Source of the DNA: KBS-96 sp963722585
GTDB lineage: Bacteria; Acidobacteriota; Terriglobia; Bryobacterales; Bryobacteraceae
DNA: 64,000 bases
Direction: 5' to 3'
Assembly: GCA_963722585.1 (NCBI GenBank)
Contig: CAVRNU010000013.1
Coordinates: forward strand, 62,001 to 126,000
Each line of letters starts with the position of its first letter. The first letter of the stretch is position 1. Both the position numbers and the translations under genes were made by a program. The notes beneath the pieces are model-generated. The model was not told the DNA's origin and searched no databases. It was given only the letters and a program-made list of their open reading frames with translations. Positions 1-10,083 of this stretch are shown one piece after another.

Positions 1-2
1 AG

Positions 3-1487
3 AAGGACTTTTCTTCTTGGGCCATTGAGCTACTTGATATTCCGGAGCGGAACCTCGCTGGTAAGTCTGCTGGCATTGTTCCGCCTTATATGAGTATCTT
101 GACGCCAATATTTTGGGTTGATCAGGATCTGGGATGGCGAAATCTATACAGTCCACCTTCCACCCATAATTTTGTTAAGGACCAAGACACTGAAGTCCTA
201 CGGTGGATTCTCGACGTTCCAGCTCAGCATCGTGCGATAGACAAAAATGCGTTTACCTCAGTGAAACAGCAACTTGAGTCAGTCAAGGAGCAAATAGCAA
301 TTAAACGAAATACAATTGCGGCCCTGAATCAGGAGCTTGGGCCGGATCAGACAACTGAAGGTCACGGCAGGTTGCTCAGAAGGCGCGAAACGCTTCTTGA
401 GAATCTGCGCGCAAATACGTCGGTACTAGAGGCGTTTGTACGATCCAGTTCTGCCGTTGACGAGCGAATAACAGAATCCGCAAGAAAGCGCGATGCCGCT
501 AGATTCTCGCTCAATGCTGCCGAACGACGGATTAACACTCTTCGCCGTGTCGGGGAGGATTTAAAGACCGAGGTCTCGATTCTTGAAATGAACGAGACGG
601 CCGCCGATGCATTTAGGACATTGTCGCTTTGTGGGAACGAATCATGCCAGTTCTTCCGGCGCCCTGAAGAGTCGTATGGCCGCCGTCTTTTGTATCTCAA
701 GGATCAGCTGAAAGATTTCCAGACGTCGCATGCAAATCTCAAGCAGGAGATCGAGTCCCTGCGTGCTGATTTTAATAACACTGAGGATGACTGGCGCCAC
801 CTGTCTCAACAGAAACAAGAAAGTCTAAACGAAGCGGGGTTCGATCAGATTACCCCGACAATCGACTTAATAACAAAGGAATTATCCGACGTAAGCCTCC
901 GTATTGAACGTGTCGAGTTGACAAGGAAGGAACAGGAGAATCTCGACCGCCTCGTCGAAAAGGCGGTACGACTGGAGGAGGAAGCAGCTCAGCTTCGGCC
1001 AACAGGTCGCGGAGCGGTAGATCAAACACGTTTATCGGATGTGCGATTTGAACTTCAGCGCTCATTTCGCACATGGCTCGACACCTTGCAAACACAGAAC
1101 ATCGACAGAAATGTTGAGATTAGCAGTGACCTGAGACTCTACATCGGCAACGAGCGGTTTTCGGAAAATTCATCCATCAGTGGTAGCACGCGAACTCGCA
1201 TTGTGCTCGCGTATCACGCCGCGCTTATTGAAACCTCCTTGAGGGCGAACGGGCACCATCCGGCATTCCTCATCCTGGACACGCCAAGACAGCATGAGCT
1301 TCATGCCGAAGATCTCGGTGCCTACGTCGAGCGTTTCAAAAGCTTGGTACGTACAGATCTGTCTCCCGTTCAGTTGATCGTTGCCGCGACGCAAGAGGAT
1401 TTTATGAACGAGAAGTTAGCAGACGAGATTTGGCGGCCTGACTATGCGGCGGAGAAGGGACCCCGCTTCTTCGGACACAGATCATAG
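3..1487 (+). CDS. SMC/SbcC-like ATPase, C-terminal part (5' end outside window)
   Basis: The reading frame is open from the first bases of the window, so the gene starts upstream and only about 495 residues are seen. From the Met at base 90, residues 50-170 and 200-320 are rich in charged heptads (long coiled coils). Between them is a Cys pair in CGNESC, in the position where Rad50-type proteins carry a hook. Near the C-terminus, FLILDTPRQ looks like a Walker B/D-loop of the SMC/Rad50 ABC-ATPase class. The family is chromosome or DNA-end processing, or phage defence; which one cannot be told without the N-terminal Walker A half and the upstream neighbours. The stop is TAG at 1485. Family call good, role unknown. 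Confidence 0.7.
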   Translation, partial: KDFSSWAIELLDIPERNLAGKSAGIVPPYMSILTPIFWVDQDLGWRNLYSPPSTHNFVKDQDTEVLRWILDVPAQHRAIDKNAFTSVKQQLESVKEQIAIKRNTIAALNQELGPDQTTEGHGRLLRRRETLLENLRANTSVLEAFVRSSSAVDERITESARKRDAARFSLNAAERRINTLRRVGEDLKTEVSILEMNETAADAFRTLSLCGNESCQFFRRPEESYGRRLLYLKDQLKDFQTSHANLKQEIESLRADFNNTEDDWRHLSQQKQESLNEAGFDQITPTIDLITKELSDVSLRIERVELTRKEQENLDRLVEKAVRLEEEAAQLRPTGRGAVDQTRLSDVRFELQRSFRTWLDTLQTQNIDRNVEISSDLRLYIGNERFSENSSISGSTRTRIVLAYHAALIETSLRANGHHPAFLILDTPRQHELHAEDLGAYVERFKSLVRTDLSPVQLIVAATQEDFMNEKLADEIWRPDYAAEKGPRFFGHRS

Positions 1488-1750
1488 CCGAATAAAGCAT
1501 CGTCGATGGAATTCATCGCGCCAGCGATGCGTTTCGTTCCGAGCTCCGGCGCGTAGCGCAGGACTGATCGGCGCACAAACAAAGAAGCGCCGCGAAGTTG
1601 CCAAGACATCCGGAAGTCGTTTACCGTTAATCGGATTTGCTTCGTTGTCGGATAAGGAATGACAAACGCGCTTCGGTCTTGGAATCCGCTGCAATCGTAT
1701 CCCAACAGGTAAATTCAGCGTTGGGTAACCGCTATGTACTCCATGGCGAA

Positions 1751-1894
1751 ATGACCGATTCAGTAGCGCGAACGCAGGCGCAGCTCGACAAGCAGGTGGA
1801 GCATGCGGTCGACCGCGAGGAGTATCTGCGCCGCGATCGCGAGATTAGCGCGCGCTTGAGCGCATGGCGATCAAGGACGAGCTGCGCGACGTGA
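1751..1894 (+). pseudogene. Short charged coil protein fragment
   Basis: A 48-codon stretch beginning MTDSVARTQAQLDKQVEHA is acidic/basic and predicted helical. Its register appears to change near 1855, where another frame continues with RMAIKDELRDVND. It overlaps the 3' end of the opposite-strand TPR gene, so one of the two ends is not original sequence. I do not recognise a family. It may be a remnant of a small coiled-coil protein. Confidence 0.25.
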
Positions 1895-2801
1895 ACGACA
1901 GCTGGTGGACGACGGTACCGGATGACGACTCTCCGCCGTGGACCTTAGTCACGCAGAGTAAAGCGCGAAAGCGATATAGTAGCTTTTCGAACAAAAATGC
2001 TTTCTCGTCAGCATGAAGACCAGTGGCCTCATCCCGGAGCTCGGCCAAATCGTTGCGGTTCGCCAGGTAGTAGTGGGAGGCGGGATCGCAGGGATTCAGG
2101 ACAATCTCCTGAATGAGCCATTTTGAACCTTCAGCATCATCATGTCGATTTAGATAAATAATCCCGATAGCACGATGGACGCCGTTGAGCGACGGATTCT
2201 TGGCGACAGCCTCCTTGAATTCCACCAGCGCTTGGCGCTCATTGCCTTGCTCACTATACGCGGAGCCCATCAATTTATGCAAGAACGCGGAATCCGGAAA
2301 CTTGTCCGCCAGCTCTTGAAAACATTCCTTCGCCTCGGCAGGATCTTTACCGCGCCGATAACTCTCTTCTAAGAGATATAGAATTTCATCCTGATGTTGG
2401 AAGTTGACACGGCGTAGCTGTTCCAATTCAGCAGCCGAGGCGGAAAAGTCGCTTGTTTCGTAAAGAGAGACGCCTAGTAAATAGAGTGCCTTCGCTGGCG
2501 GATTCGCGACGGAAACAGCGCGCCGGAGAGGGGGGATAGCCCCTTCATACTGACCCATCCGAAAGTAGGTAAGACCGACGTTGAAAGCAATTTCCGAATT
2601 AGCCGGATTCCCCTGTTGCGCAGCCTTAAAATCCCGGAGCGCCTCGGCGAGTTTTTCGGCGTTTAAGGCGCGGATGCCTTGGGAGTTTAGGGTTTCCGGC
2701 GAGAGCCTCGACTCGCTGGCCACGCCCGGCCGAAGCCCCAACGTTGCAAACCCCACAATTAGGCAAAGGAAACCCGGAAGATCCGGACGACACCTCAGCA
2801 T
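1845..2801 (-). CDS. TPR-repeat protein, probably exported, C-terminus doubtful
   Basis: About 318 residues from the internal Met at 2801. The N-terminus has a hydrophobic stretch (GFLCLIVGFATLG), likely a signal peptide or anchor. Residues 50-250 contain five to six tetratricopeptide repeats with typical motifs such as AEIAFNVGLTYFRMGQYEGA and AFLHKLMGSAYSEQGNERQA-like units. TPR proteins are protein-protein interaction scaffolds. In Acidobacteriota they often sit beside TonB-dependent receptors, as here (receptor 60 bp upstream on the same strand). The last 60 or so residues are Ser/Arg-rich and overlap an opposite-strand coding fragment, so the original 3' end was probably lost near 1950. 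An alternative start lies at 2846. Confidence 0.6.
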   Translation of the reverse strand: MLRCRPDLPGFLCLIVGFATLGLRPGVASESRLSPETLNSQGIRALNAEKLAEALRDFKAAQQGNPANSEIAFNVGLTYFRMGQYEGAIPPLRRAVSVANPPAKALYLLGVSLYETSDFSASAAELEQLRRVNFQHQDEILYLLEESYRRGKDPAEAKECFQELADKFPDSAFLHKLMGSAYSEQGNERQALVEFKEAVAKNPSLNGVHRAIGIIYLNRHDDAEGSKWLIQEIVLNPCDPASHYYLANRNDLAELRDEATGLHADEKAFLFEKLLYRFRALLCVTKVHGGESSSGTVVHQLSFTSRSSSLIAMRSSAR

Positions 2802-2859
2802 CTCTCGGCCATTATCGCTCCTCACTAAGACATACGTAAGTGACAACTGAAGGGTCGTA

Positions 2860-5800
2860 TCAAAGATAGAGCTTTACGCCCAATTGAATTGTCCGAGGAT
2901 CGCGAGCGGCCGTGACAAGGCCAAACTCGCTGGATCCATACTGGGCGTTCACAGTCGTCCACTCCGTATGGTTGAAAATGTTGTAGAACTCTCCCCTAAG
3001 CTCTAACCGGCTTGATTCGCGCCCCCAAAGAATTCCATTGAAGTCCGGGAGATATCCGAGTTGTTCAACCCAGGTCCGGCAATGACGTTGCGTCCCGCGC
3101 CGCCGAAAGCGCCCGGCACAATTGGCGCGAACGCTGCAGTATTGAACCACTCCGCCTGTGTCCCGATCCCGGCGCCGGAGTTTGGATTGCCGACGACATT
3201 CGGCCTATAGTTCGTACCGCCCAGACCGAGTGGATCTCCCGTGTAGCTGGTGTCGAGTGGGGTGCCGGATTCAAACGTCGTTATCCCCGACAGAACCCAG
3301 CCGCCGAGGGCCGTATGCAGCAGACCTTGCCGGTGCTCAAGAATGGGAAGCTCGTACACGTAGCTAAGGACTAGAATCTGGCGGCGGTCGAATCCAGCGC
3401 TGCCGTATTCGAGTTTCCAGTCATTTGGATTTTGCGCGATATTGCCCGGTACATCGCCATCGTTATAATCCAGCCCATGACTCCATGTGTACGACCCTTG
3501 CAACGTTAAACCATGCCAAGCCTGAGTCCGCAGGCTCACCTGGAGCGAGTTGTAGTTCGAATTCACACCGTTGAAGTACTGATTGATGGCGGCGTAGCCG
3601 AGATAGGGTCTTACTTGGTCGATATTCGCACTACCCGCGAGCACCGGAGCTGCTGCGGCAATGGTCGGCTCGTTAATGTTCAGGCCGCCTTGCAAATGTG
3701 TTCCTTTTGTAGCTACGTAGGCAACATCTAAGACGACCCCCTCGCTCAGCCTTCGCTGAATCCCGAGATTCCAATTCATCACCCGAGGCAACTGGTACGG
3801 GCCATCATAGGTCTGGAGGCTTGTCGGGAATGCTACTTGGGCGCTCCCGCCCGGATTGCTAAGGCTCGTGTTGAAAATGTTCGGCGTGGTCACGAATGGC
3901 GGATTTGTCGCCACGTTATAAATGTCGTTCCCTTGAATCCGGTCATAGTAGATGCCGAAGCCCGTCCGAAACACGGTCTTGTCGCCCCAAGGCCGCCATG
4001 CGAGACCAATGTGCGGACTAAACAGGTCCCAATGGTTCTGTACGAGTCCTCGCGGAAAACCATTCTGCCCTGCAACCGCGATCCCGTTTAGCGAACTGCC
4101 TGTACCTGGCACGAGTTGGCCTAGGGAGTTCACCACGGGAGCGTCCGCCGGGTTGTAGAGTCCTGGATAGAAAGCAGACACCTGATTGTGCTGTTCCACC
4201 GCGTGAGGCAACGCTTCCCACCTGAGCCCCAGATTGACAGTCAGTCTTTGAGTGGCGTTCCACGTGTCGTTTGCAAAAATACCCACGCTCTGCGTAATGT
4301 AGTTTGGAGCAGTTTGTACCGATTGCTCGTAGTATTGATACGCGTCTCCCAGCATGAAATCCGCAAAGCCGATTCCCGTGTAAGATCCGTTGAAAGTGAA
4401 GCTACCATTTGGATTTCCGAATAACTCTTGCTGCTTCTGGAAGTACATGTATGTTCCACCGAAGGACAATGTGTGTTTCCCGTGATGGAGGCTTAGGTTA
4501 TCACGGATGAAGTGAGTATTAGAGACGTTGAACCACGGTTCCCAGCCATTGTTATAAACCGCTCCAACGCCTCCGCTTATGTTTAAGTCAGGTATGTAAT
4601 CATTCGCTACATTGTCGAATAATTTGTTAATCGATAATCCGTCTGGTTTGAGATGGATGCCCGTTGGATTCAGAGTAAGAGGCTGTTTTTGATAACTATA
4701 CGACAGTTCGTTGACGGTATTCGGAGTGATCGTTGACGTCCACTCGCCGAGATAAAGCTTAGGCGGGTTAATAAACTGTGTTCCTTCGGTAGGATACGTA
4801 CTGCCCTGCCAAAGCGGAGTCGCGAAGTTTTGCACGGCGGAGTCGTCGATAAATCGGAAGAATACCTGATTTCTCTCAGACACGTTGTAATCGATGCGCA
4901 CGATGTCTTCCCGGACATTTGTCGGTACCGCAAAAGAGCTGTCGTAATATCCGTTGTTTGTATTTGGAAGCGGGAAGATTAAGCTTGGATCAGCCAGGAT
5001 TAGTGCGTTTGGATTCAGCCGGGACGCCGGTATCATGTTTCCCGGGAATTGCTGGTGAGTGGCTGGATCAATCACGGGCGTGCTGAGAGAACTGAAGTCT
5101 CCATTCCGCCACGATGCCGGCAAAGCTTGAACGAAGAATTGCTGCCCTTGCCGCAGTTTGCGCCATTCCTGATTAAAGAAAAAGAACAGTTTGGGATCTT
5201 TACGAGGCGAAAGCTTCGGAAAGTAGATGGGGCCGCCCACGTTGTAACCGAAGTTGTTATAGCGGAGATGAGGCTTCGGTTGTCCGGCAAGATTTGCAAA
5301 ATAGTTATTGGCATCGAACGCGTCATTTCGCAGAAACTCATACAACACACCATGGAAATCTTTTGTGCCAGATTTGATCGAGATGTTAATCTGACCTGCG
5401 TTACCGAATCCCGTGTCAGATTCGGCGTTCGCTGAAGTCACTTTCATCTCCGAAATCGCATCGATGGACGGTAGAACGGTTACGCAACCACCGCAGCCGC
5501 GGTCGTAGTTTTCCTGTCCGTCGATCCGCCAGACGTTCGAACTATCTCGCGTGCCACTAAAATTGATGCCGGCGGAAGCCGTTACTCCCACAGGAGTGTT
5601 AAAAGCTGGCAACGAAGAGGATGCACCGGGAACGATCTGTGCAAGCGACAGGTAGTTTCGTCCATTTACCGACAGTGCTTCGACCTGCTGGCTGTTAACT
5701 ACCTGACTGACGGTGGCGTTGTCGGTTTGAAGATGGACAACTTCTTCGTGTACATCGACCGTTTCCGAGGTGGCCCCCAGTTCAAGGTGCGCATCCACCC

Positions 5801-6101
5801 GGATCGTATCGCGCAGGTTGAGGACGACCTGGGCTTGCCGCCACGTCTTGAACCCGGAACTGCTTACCTCAATTGTGTAAGTGGCTGCGGGCAAAGCGGA
5901 AGCGACATAGTTGCCGGTATCGTTAGTCAAGAAGGTTCGGGAAAAGTTTGTCTCTTGATCAGTTATGACGACATGAGCACCGCTTACCGACGCACCGCTC
6001 GGATCAGTGATAAGGCCAACGATAGAGCCCAGGTTTTGGGCGTTCAACCCCATGGCCCCCAACAGTATCGCTCCTATGCCAACGACTAAGCTGACCCTCA
6101 T
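2860..6101 (-). CDS. TonB-dependent receptor with carboxypeptidase-regulatory N-domain (frameshifted near 3' end)
   Basis: Start chosen at Met 6101, which follows a GGAGGG ribosome-binding site and opens a signal peptide (MRVSLVVGIGAILLGAMG). Residues 25-110 are a carboxypeptidase-regulatory/CNA-B-like domain (GSIVGLITDPSGASVSGA). A plug domain follows (NGRNYLSLAQIVPG, RIDGQENYD) and then a large 22-strand type barrel. This is the acidobacterial OmpA/TonB-receptor-like family, an outer-membrane protein thought to import oligosaccharides or other large substrates. The main frame stops at 3003, but the conserved C-terminus (RLELRGEFYNIFNHTEW and a terminal beta-strand ending in LYL) lies in another frame down to 2860. 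A single indel around 3010-3060 therefore separates them. Substrate unknown. Confidence 0.85.
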
Positions 6102-6247
6102 AGATACCCTCCCATTCACGGGCCGCGCGCCTGCAAGGAATGGCCGGCGAGCCACACGGGCCTGAACCCGGAATTAGGCTTACTCTAAAGCCAACATGTC
6201 AGGGAAGTCGTTCGGAATTTTTCAGTGAAACTTTTTGAACATTTCGA

Positions 6248-6874
6248 TCAAGGCGGGCACGGTACAGGCGTCGCTAGGCGCCCAAGGGTCTTTCTGTAGC
6301 CCCTCGGGGAGCAGCCAAAGCGCCTAGCAAACAATGTCGCAAAGTATTGGCTGGAGGAGAATCCGCAGTCGAGAGCCGTTTCTGTAATTGCGGTCGAAGG
6401 GCGGCGCCGCAGCATTTCGGCGCCGAGTTCCAACCGGTATTGGACCAGATACTGCATTGGCGTCATGCCGACCAGAGCTTTTGAGTGGTTGATGAACTGA
6501 GTGACTCCTAAACCGCACGCTTCGGCCATTTTTTCTACGGTCCATTCAATGGTAAGGTGCTCTGGGTGGTCGCGAAGATCAGCCAAAAACAGTTGAACGG
6601 TGCGGCGAGAAGTCGTCAGAGCCGTATCGAGCCCGATTTGGCGCTGGCGCAACATGTCCAAAACCAATAGAAGTAACTCATTCAAACTCAGGCTCAGCCT
6701 GGAGACGCTGCTTCCGTTCGATTCAGTTTCAATGCATCGAGCGATCCCTTGAAAGCATTTGCGAATTTCACGCGTGGCCTTCCACACCGGATGCTCATTC
6801 TGCCGGAGTAGAGGCTCCAGACGCCGATCGCCTGGGCGGAGGAGCTTGGAATTGAGCTGCTTCTTGAACCTCAT
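6248..6874 (-). pseudogene. AraC-family regulator, 5'-truncated
   Basis: The C-terminal 100 residues contain both helix-turn-helix motifs of AraC/XylS regulators (VEKMAEACGLGVTQFINHSK and ITETALDCGFSSSQYFATLF, followed by FGCSPRGYRK). The N-terminal ligand-binding cupin is only partly present: homologous-looking sequence begins around LEPLLRQNEHPVWKATRE. The first 15 codons overlap sequence that, on the other strand, codes for a TIM-barrel isomerase. The gene was therefore cut by a rearrangement near 6811-6830. It may still make a DNA-binding fragment. In an intact locus such regulators usually control the adjacent sugar genes. Confidence 0.7.
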
Positions 6875-7297
6875 GGCATCGTCACCGGATCGCTAGAGGG
6901 TATGGCTCATTTTCTCGATGCGCTCGGGCACAAGGATAGTATCGGCGTTTGCCTGGACACTGGGAATAGCTGGCTCGCCGGGTCAGAACCCGTGGCCTAC
7001 ATTCGGCGGTTCGGGCGACGTATCAAACACGTTCACTGGAAGGACCTGGGGCCGGAGTGGCTAACCAAACGGGGAACAGTCTACGGCTGTGGGATGTCAT
7101 CTCTTGCGTTGGGTGATGGATTAATTGGAATTGCCCACGTTGTGGGAGCTTTACGTGATCTAGATTTCGAAGGGTTTACCACTCTGGAAGTAATGGGCAG
7201 AGAAAACGTGCTGCTTTCAAGGCAGAGGCTGTGCGAGTGGTGGGATGCCGCGGCGAATGCGACCGAATCCAACCATGGTGAAAGACGTTTTGTTTAG
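6812..7297 (+). pseudogene. Sugar phosphate isomerase/epimerase (xylose-isomerase-like TIM barrel), C-terminal half
   Basis: The frame is open from 6812 and reads AEELGIELLLEPHG before the first Met at 6902. It continues with ICLDTGNSW-like and IKHVHWKDLGPEW motifs and EGFTTLEVMG. These are beta-strands and metal ligands of the AP_endonuc_2/xylose isomerase-like family (the E of LEPHG, D of LDTGN, H of HVHWKD). The N-terminal half is missing, and no start codon precedes the conserved part, because the gene is fused tail-to-head to the opposite-strand AraC fragment. It ends one base before the ThuA gene, so it was the first gene of that operon. It would act on a sugar or keto-sugar; substrate unknown. 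Confidence 0.65.
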
Positions 7298-8871
7298 ATG
7301 CCCGCTGCGAAACTGCTGTGTCTGTTATTCCTTTTTCAAATGACGACCGCCGAGGGCCAACCTGAGTCTGGCAAGATTGCCGTCGTCATCATCGATGGAA
7401 GGAATAATCACGACTGGGCTACGACGACGCCAGTCTTGAAGAGTGAGCTCGAAGAGACAGGACTGTTTCAAGTAGACGTGGCAACGGCCCCAGCTGAACC
7501 AAGCGCGTTGAAAAGCTTTCGACCCAACTTTTCAAGGTACAAAGCGATTGTGTTGAACTACACGGATTTGGGCAATGGAGGGCAGTGGTCAGAAGATACT
7601 CAGAAGGCGTTTGTGAATTACGTTGAGAACGGCGGCGGGGTTGTTGTCTTCCACGCTGCATCAAGCGCTTTCCCAAAGTGGAAAGAATTCAACGAGATTG
7701 TCGGGCTCGGGGGATGGGGCGGCCGTGACGAACGTTCCGGTCCTTATGTGTACTTCAGGAACGGCAAGGAAGTCCGGGATGATTCGGCAGGTCCTGCAGA
7801 CATCACGGGCAGCGCCATGCCTTTCGAATCGTTATTGTCGATCGCGAACATCCGATAACAAGAGGCTTATCCGCCTCTTGGATACACGCTACGGACGAGC
7901 TTTACGACAGTCTGCGCGGACCAGCGAAGAACCTGACGGTTCTTGCCACTGCCTATTCTGATCCTGCTACCGGCGGGACTGGGCGTGACGAGCCGGTCCT
8001 GTTTACGGTTCGGTACGGGCGGGGGCGCATTTTCCAAACGACGCTTGGACATGATGTAGGTTGTATGAAAGATCTTGGTTTTGTAGTAACGCTGCAGCGC
8101 GGCGCTGAATGGGCAGCGACCGGAAGAGTTACTCAGCAGGTCCCGCCGGATTTCTCCATGGAAAACGAAAGCCGTGCTCCCATGCCAGTTCAAGCATCGG
8201 AGTCGGGCAAACTCCTCTTTCAACAAAAGTGCGGATTCTGTCATGGCACAGATGGCAGTGGCGGCGAGGGCCCTGATCTTTTGCACTCATCCCTGGTATT
8301 ACACGATGAAGATGGTAACTTGATCGGCCCCGTAGCGAGAAGCGGCCTCGCGGACCAGGGCATGCCGGCATTTCAGCTCTCAGACGCGCAGACTAAAGAT
8401 ATTGCCGCATTTCTTCACGCCGAGATTAAAGCTGACGCGACGATTTTTTACACGGACACCACATCAAACTATTCGTTGAAACTGCTACTGGTTGGCAATG
8501 CCGATGCAGGCAGGGCATATTTCGAAGGACCAGGCAAATGCAACCAGTGTCATTCTCCCACCGGAGATCTCGCGCATGTAGCGTCGCGGTATAAGCCGAT
8601 TGATCTGCAAACCAGAATCGCTTATCCGGCTGGAACAGTTCCTACAATTACCGTAACTCTCGGCGACGGTACAAGAATCAAGGGCAAGCAAGTCCGAGTC
8701 GATCCCTTTTTCGTCTCGCTATGCGATTCTGATGACTGGACGCGCACGTGGCCTAGGAACGACGTTGTGCTTCAGATTCAAGATCCTCTGTCAGCACATC
8801 GGGCGATGCTCAGGACCTACACGGATGAGCAGATACACAATCTTTTTGCGTATCTGGAGACTTTGAAGTAG
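7298..8871 (+). CDS. ThuA-domain protein fused to a dihaem cytochrome c (frameshift near 7820)
   Basis: The first frame (7298-7858) encodes a signal peptide and a ThuA-like glutamine-amidotransferase-fold domain (IAVVIIDGRNNHDW; GGGVVVFHAASSAF). Conserved ThuA sequence continues in the next frame (IVDREHPITRGL, then RDEPVLFTVRYGRGRIFQTT), so one indel near 7820 splits it. That second frame runs without interruption into two c-type haem sites, CGFCH (about 8231-8245) and CNQCH (about 8539-8553), ending at TAG 8869. The product would be periplasmic. ThuA domains are linked to sugar or keto-sugar metabolism, and the cytochrome part could take electrons from the PQQ dehydrogenase encoded immediately downstream (the next start overlaps this stop). 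The combined role is inference. Confidence 0.7.
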
Positions 8872-8873
8872 TG

Positions 8874-9698
8874 ATGTCCTCCCCCGCAATGTACCTTCGC
8901 TGTATCATTGCGCGTGTGTTCATTCCGTTGACGATACTCTGCGCCGGAGTTTCCGGCGTCCTTGCACAGGGTCCAGATGAGCAGACGTTGCTTCATCCCG
9001 GCGCGGATAGCTGGCCCACCTACTACGGGGACTACACGGGACGACGGTACAGCTTCCTTTCGCAGATCAACACAAAGAACGCGGCGATGTTAACCCTTGA
9101 CTGGGCGTTTCAAACCAACGAGCCGAACGCTTCGATAAAATCGACTCCTCTCCTGGTTGATGGAGTCTTATATTTTACGCTTCCTGACCATGTTTGGGCA
9201 GTGGATGCCCGGACAGGCGCGCAACTCTGACACTATCAGTATCCGAAGTCTGGCGGCTTCTACATTGGCCAGCGCGGTGTTGGTATGTATAAAGGGCGGG
9301 TGTATTTTTTATCGAATGATTGCCATTTGGTTTCACTTGATGCGCGGAATGGAAGCATTGTGTGGATCGTCGAGGTTGCGGACGCAAAGCTCGGATTCTT
9401 TACGACCATGGCGCCCCAAGTCGTGCGTGGTCGTGTGGTTGTCGGTGTATCAGGCGACTTCTATGATCTGAACGGTTACATTCGGGCCTATGATCCAGAG
9501 ACTGGAGAACCGCAATGGCAGTGGAACGTCATTCCCGAGCGCGGCGAACCTGGTTCTGAAACTTGGCCTGCCAAGGGAGATGCTCGAAAGCACGGCGGCG
9601 GAATGACGTGGATGAGCGGGACCTATGACCCAGAACTGAACCTGATTTTCTGGGGTATAGGCAATCCGAACCCAACAATGTACGGGGGCGATCGCCCC
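8874..9698 (+). pseudogene. PQQ-dependent dehydrogenase, nonsense-mutated and cut by an IS element
   Basis: A signal peptide (LTILCAGVSGVLAQG) is followed by quinoprotein alcohol/glucose dehydrogenase beta-propeller motifs: DSWPTYYGDYTGRRYS, IKSTPLLVDGVLYFT, LVSLDARNGSIVW, MTWMSGTYDPELNLIFWG. An in-frame TGA at 9228-9230 interrupts GAQL-HYQYP, where the family has Trp (TGG), so a single G-to-A change would explain it. The reading frame continues unchanged after the stop. At YGGDRP (about 9681-9698) homology ends at the terminal inverted repeat of the IS4-type element, and no continuation is seen beyond the element at 11268. The intact enzyme would oxidise a sugar or alcohol in the periplasm and pass electrons to a cytochrome c such as its upstream neighbour. 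Confidence 0.8.
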
Positions 9699-9718
9699 AT
9701 AAGCGCTAAGATAAGGAT
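9695..9718 (+). repeat. Left terminal inverted repeat of the IS4-type element
   Basis: Begins CCCCATAAGCGCTAAG and is the exact reverse complement of 11244-11267. The stop codon of the KTSC gene (9706-9708) lies inside it. Confidence 0.9.
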
Positions 9719-9933
9719 GCCGTCTTCACCTGTGCATAGTCGAACTTGTCCCGGATAAAGCGGTTGAAGTAGATGCCCTTGGATGGTGCTGCCAGTAAAC
9801 CTTCATGGATAGCGGCAGGGACTTTGAAGTATTGATACACAGCGCGATTGTGGAACTCAAGTCGAAGGAGTTTTCGATTGCGGTCATAGGCGACGGTGCG
9901 AAGGGTAGTGGATTCCACGGTGGTGATTTTCAT
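9706..9933 (-). CDS. KTSC-domain protein (IS passenger)
   Basis: A 75-residue protein (MKITTVESTTLRTVAYDRN...) with all hallmarks of the KTSC domain: the V-x-S start, LLRLEFHNRAVYQYFKVPA, and the SKGIYFNRFIRDKF end with the conserved YFN. Some lysyl-tRNA synthetases carry this domain and many small stand-alone proteins consist of it. It has been suggested to bind RNA, but its role is not established. The gene lies between transposase and left inverted repeat, co-directional with the transposase, and its stop codon is inside the repeat. The ATG overlaps the TGA of a short upstream ORF (ATGA). This placement makes it a passenger or accessory gene of the element. Confidence 0.8.
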   Translation of the reverse strand: MKITTVESTTLRTVAYDRNRKLLRLEFHNRAVYQYFKVPAAIHEGLLAAPSKGIYFNRFIRDKFDYAQVKTASLS

Positions 9934-10061
9934 GGGCGGGATCTCAACTTAGACAACTGTGGTTTTCGTTTCCGGTTGCGCTCTCCCAAAGCAGCCGCTA
10001 TTTCGTTCCAACTTTTAATGGTGGCAGCGAGTCCTACAGCAGGCGCTATGGCCTCAATCAC
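9930..10061 (-). CDS. Possible 43-residue GTG-start ORF between transposase and KTSC gene
   Basis: Reads (GTG) VIEAIAPAVGLAATIKSW... and ends in a basic tail KLRSRP. The stop overlaps the KTSC start codon, and the frame is open back into the 3' end of the transposase. It could be a small accessory ORF or the translated leader that couples KTSC expression. I do not recognise a family. Confidence 0.3.
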   Translation of the reverse strand: MIEAIAPAVGLAATIKSWNEIAAALGERNRKRKPQLSKLRSRP

Positions 10062-10083
10062 GCGGTGAAAGGCAAATTGAAAT

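Noticed and set aside
9682..9698. GGGGCGATCGCCCC as an extended IS terminus
   Set aside because: The same bases encode YGGDRP, which fits the PQQ dehydrogenase, so the palindrome belongs to the target gene.
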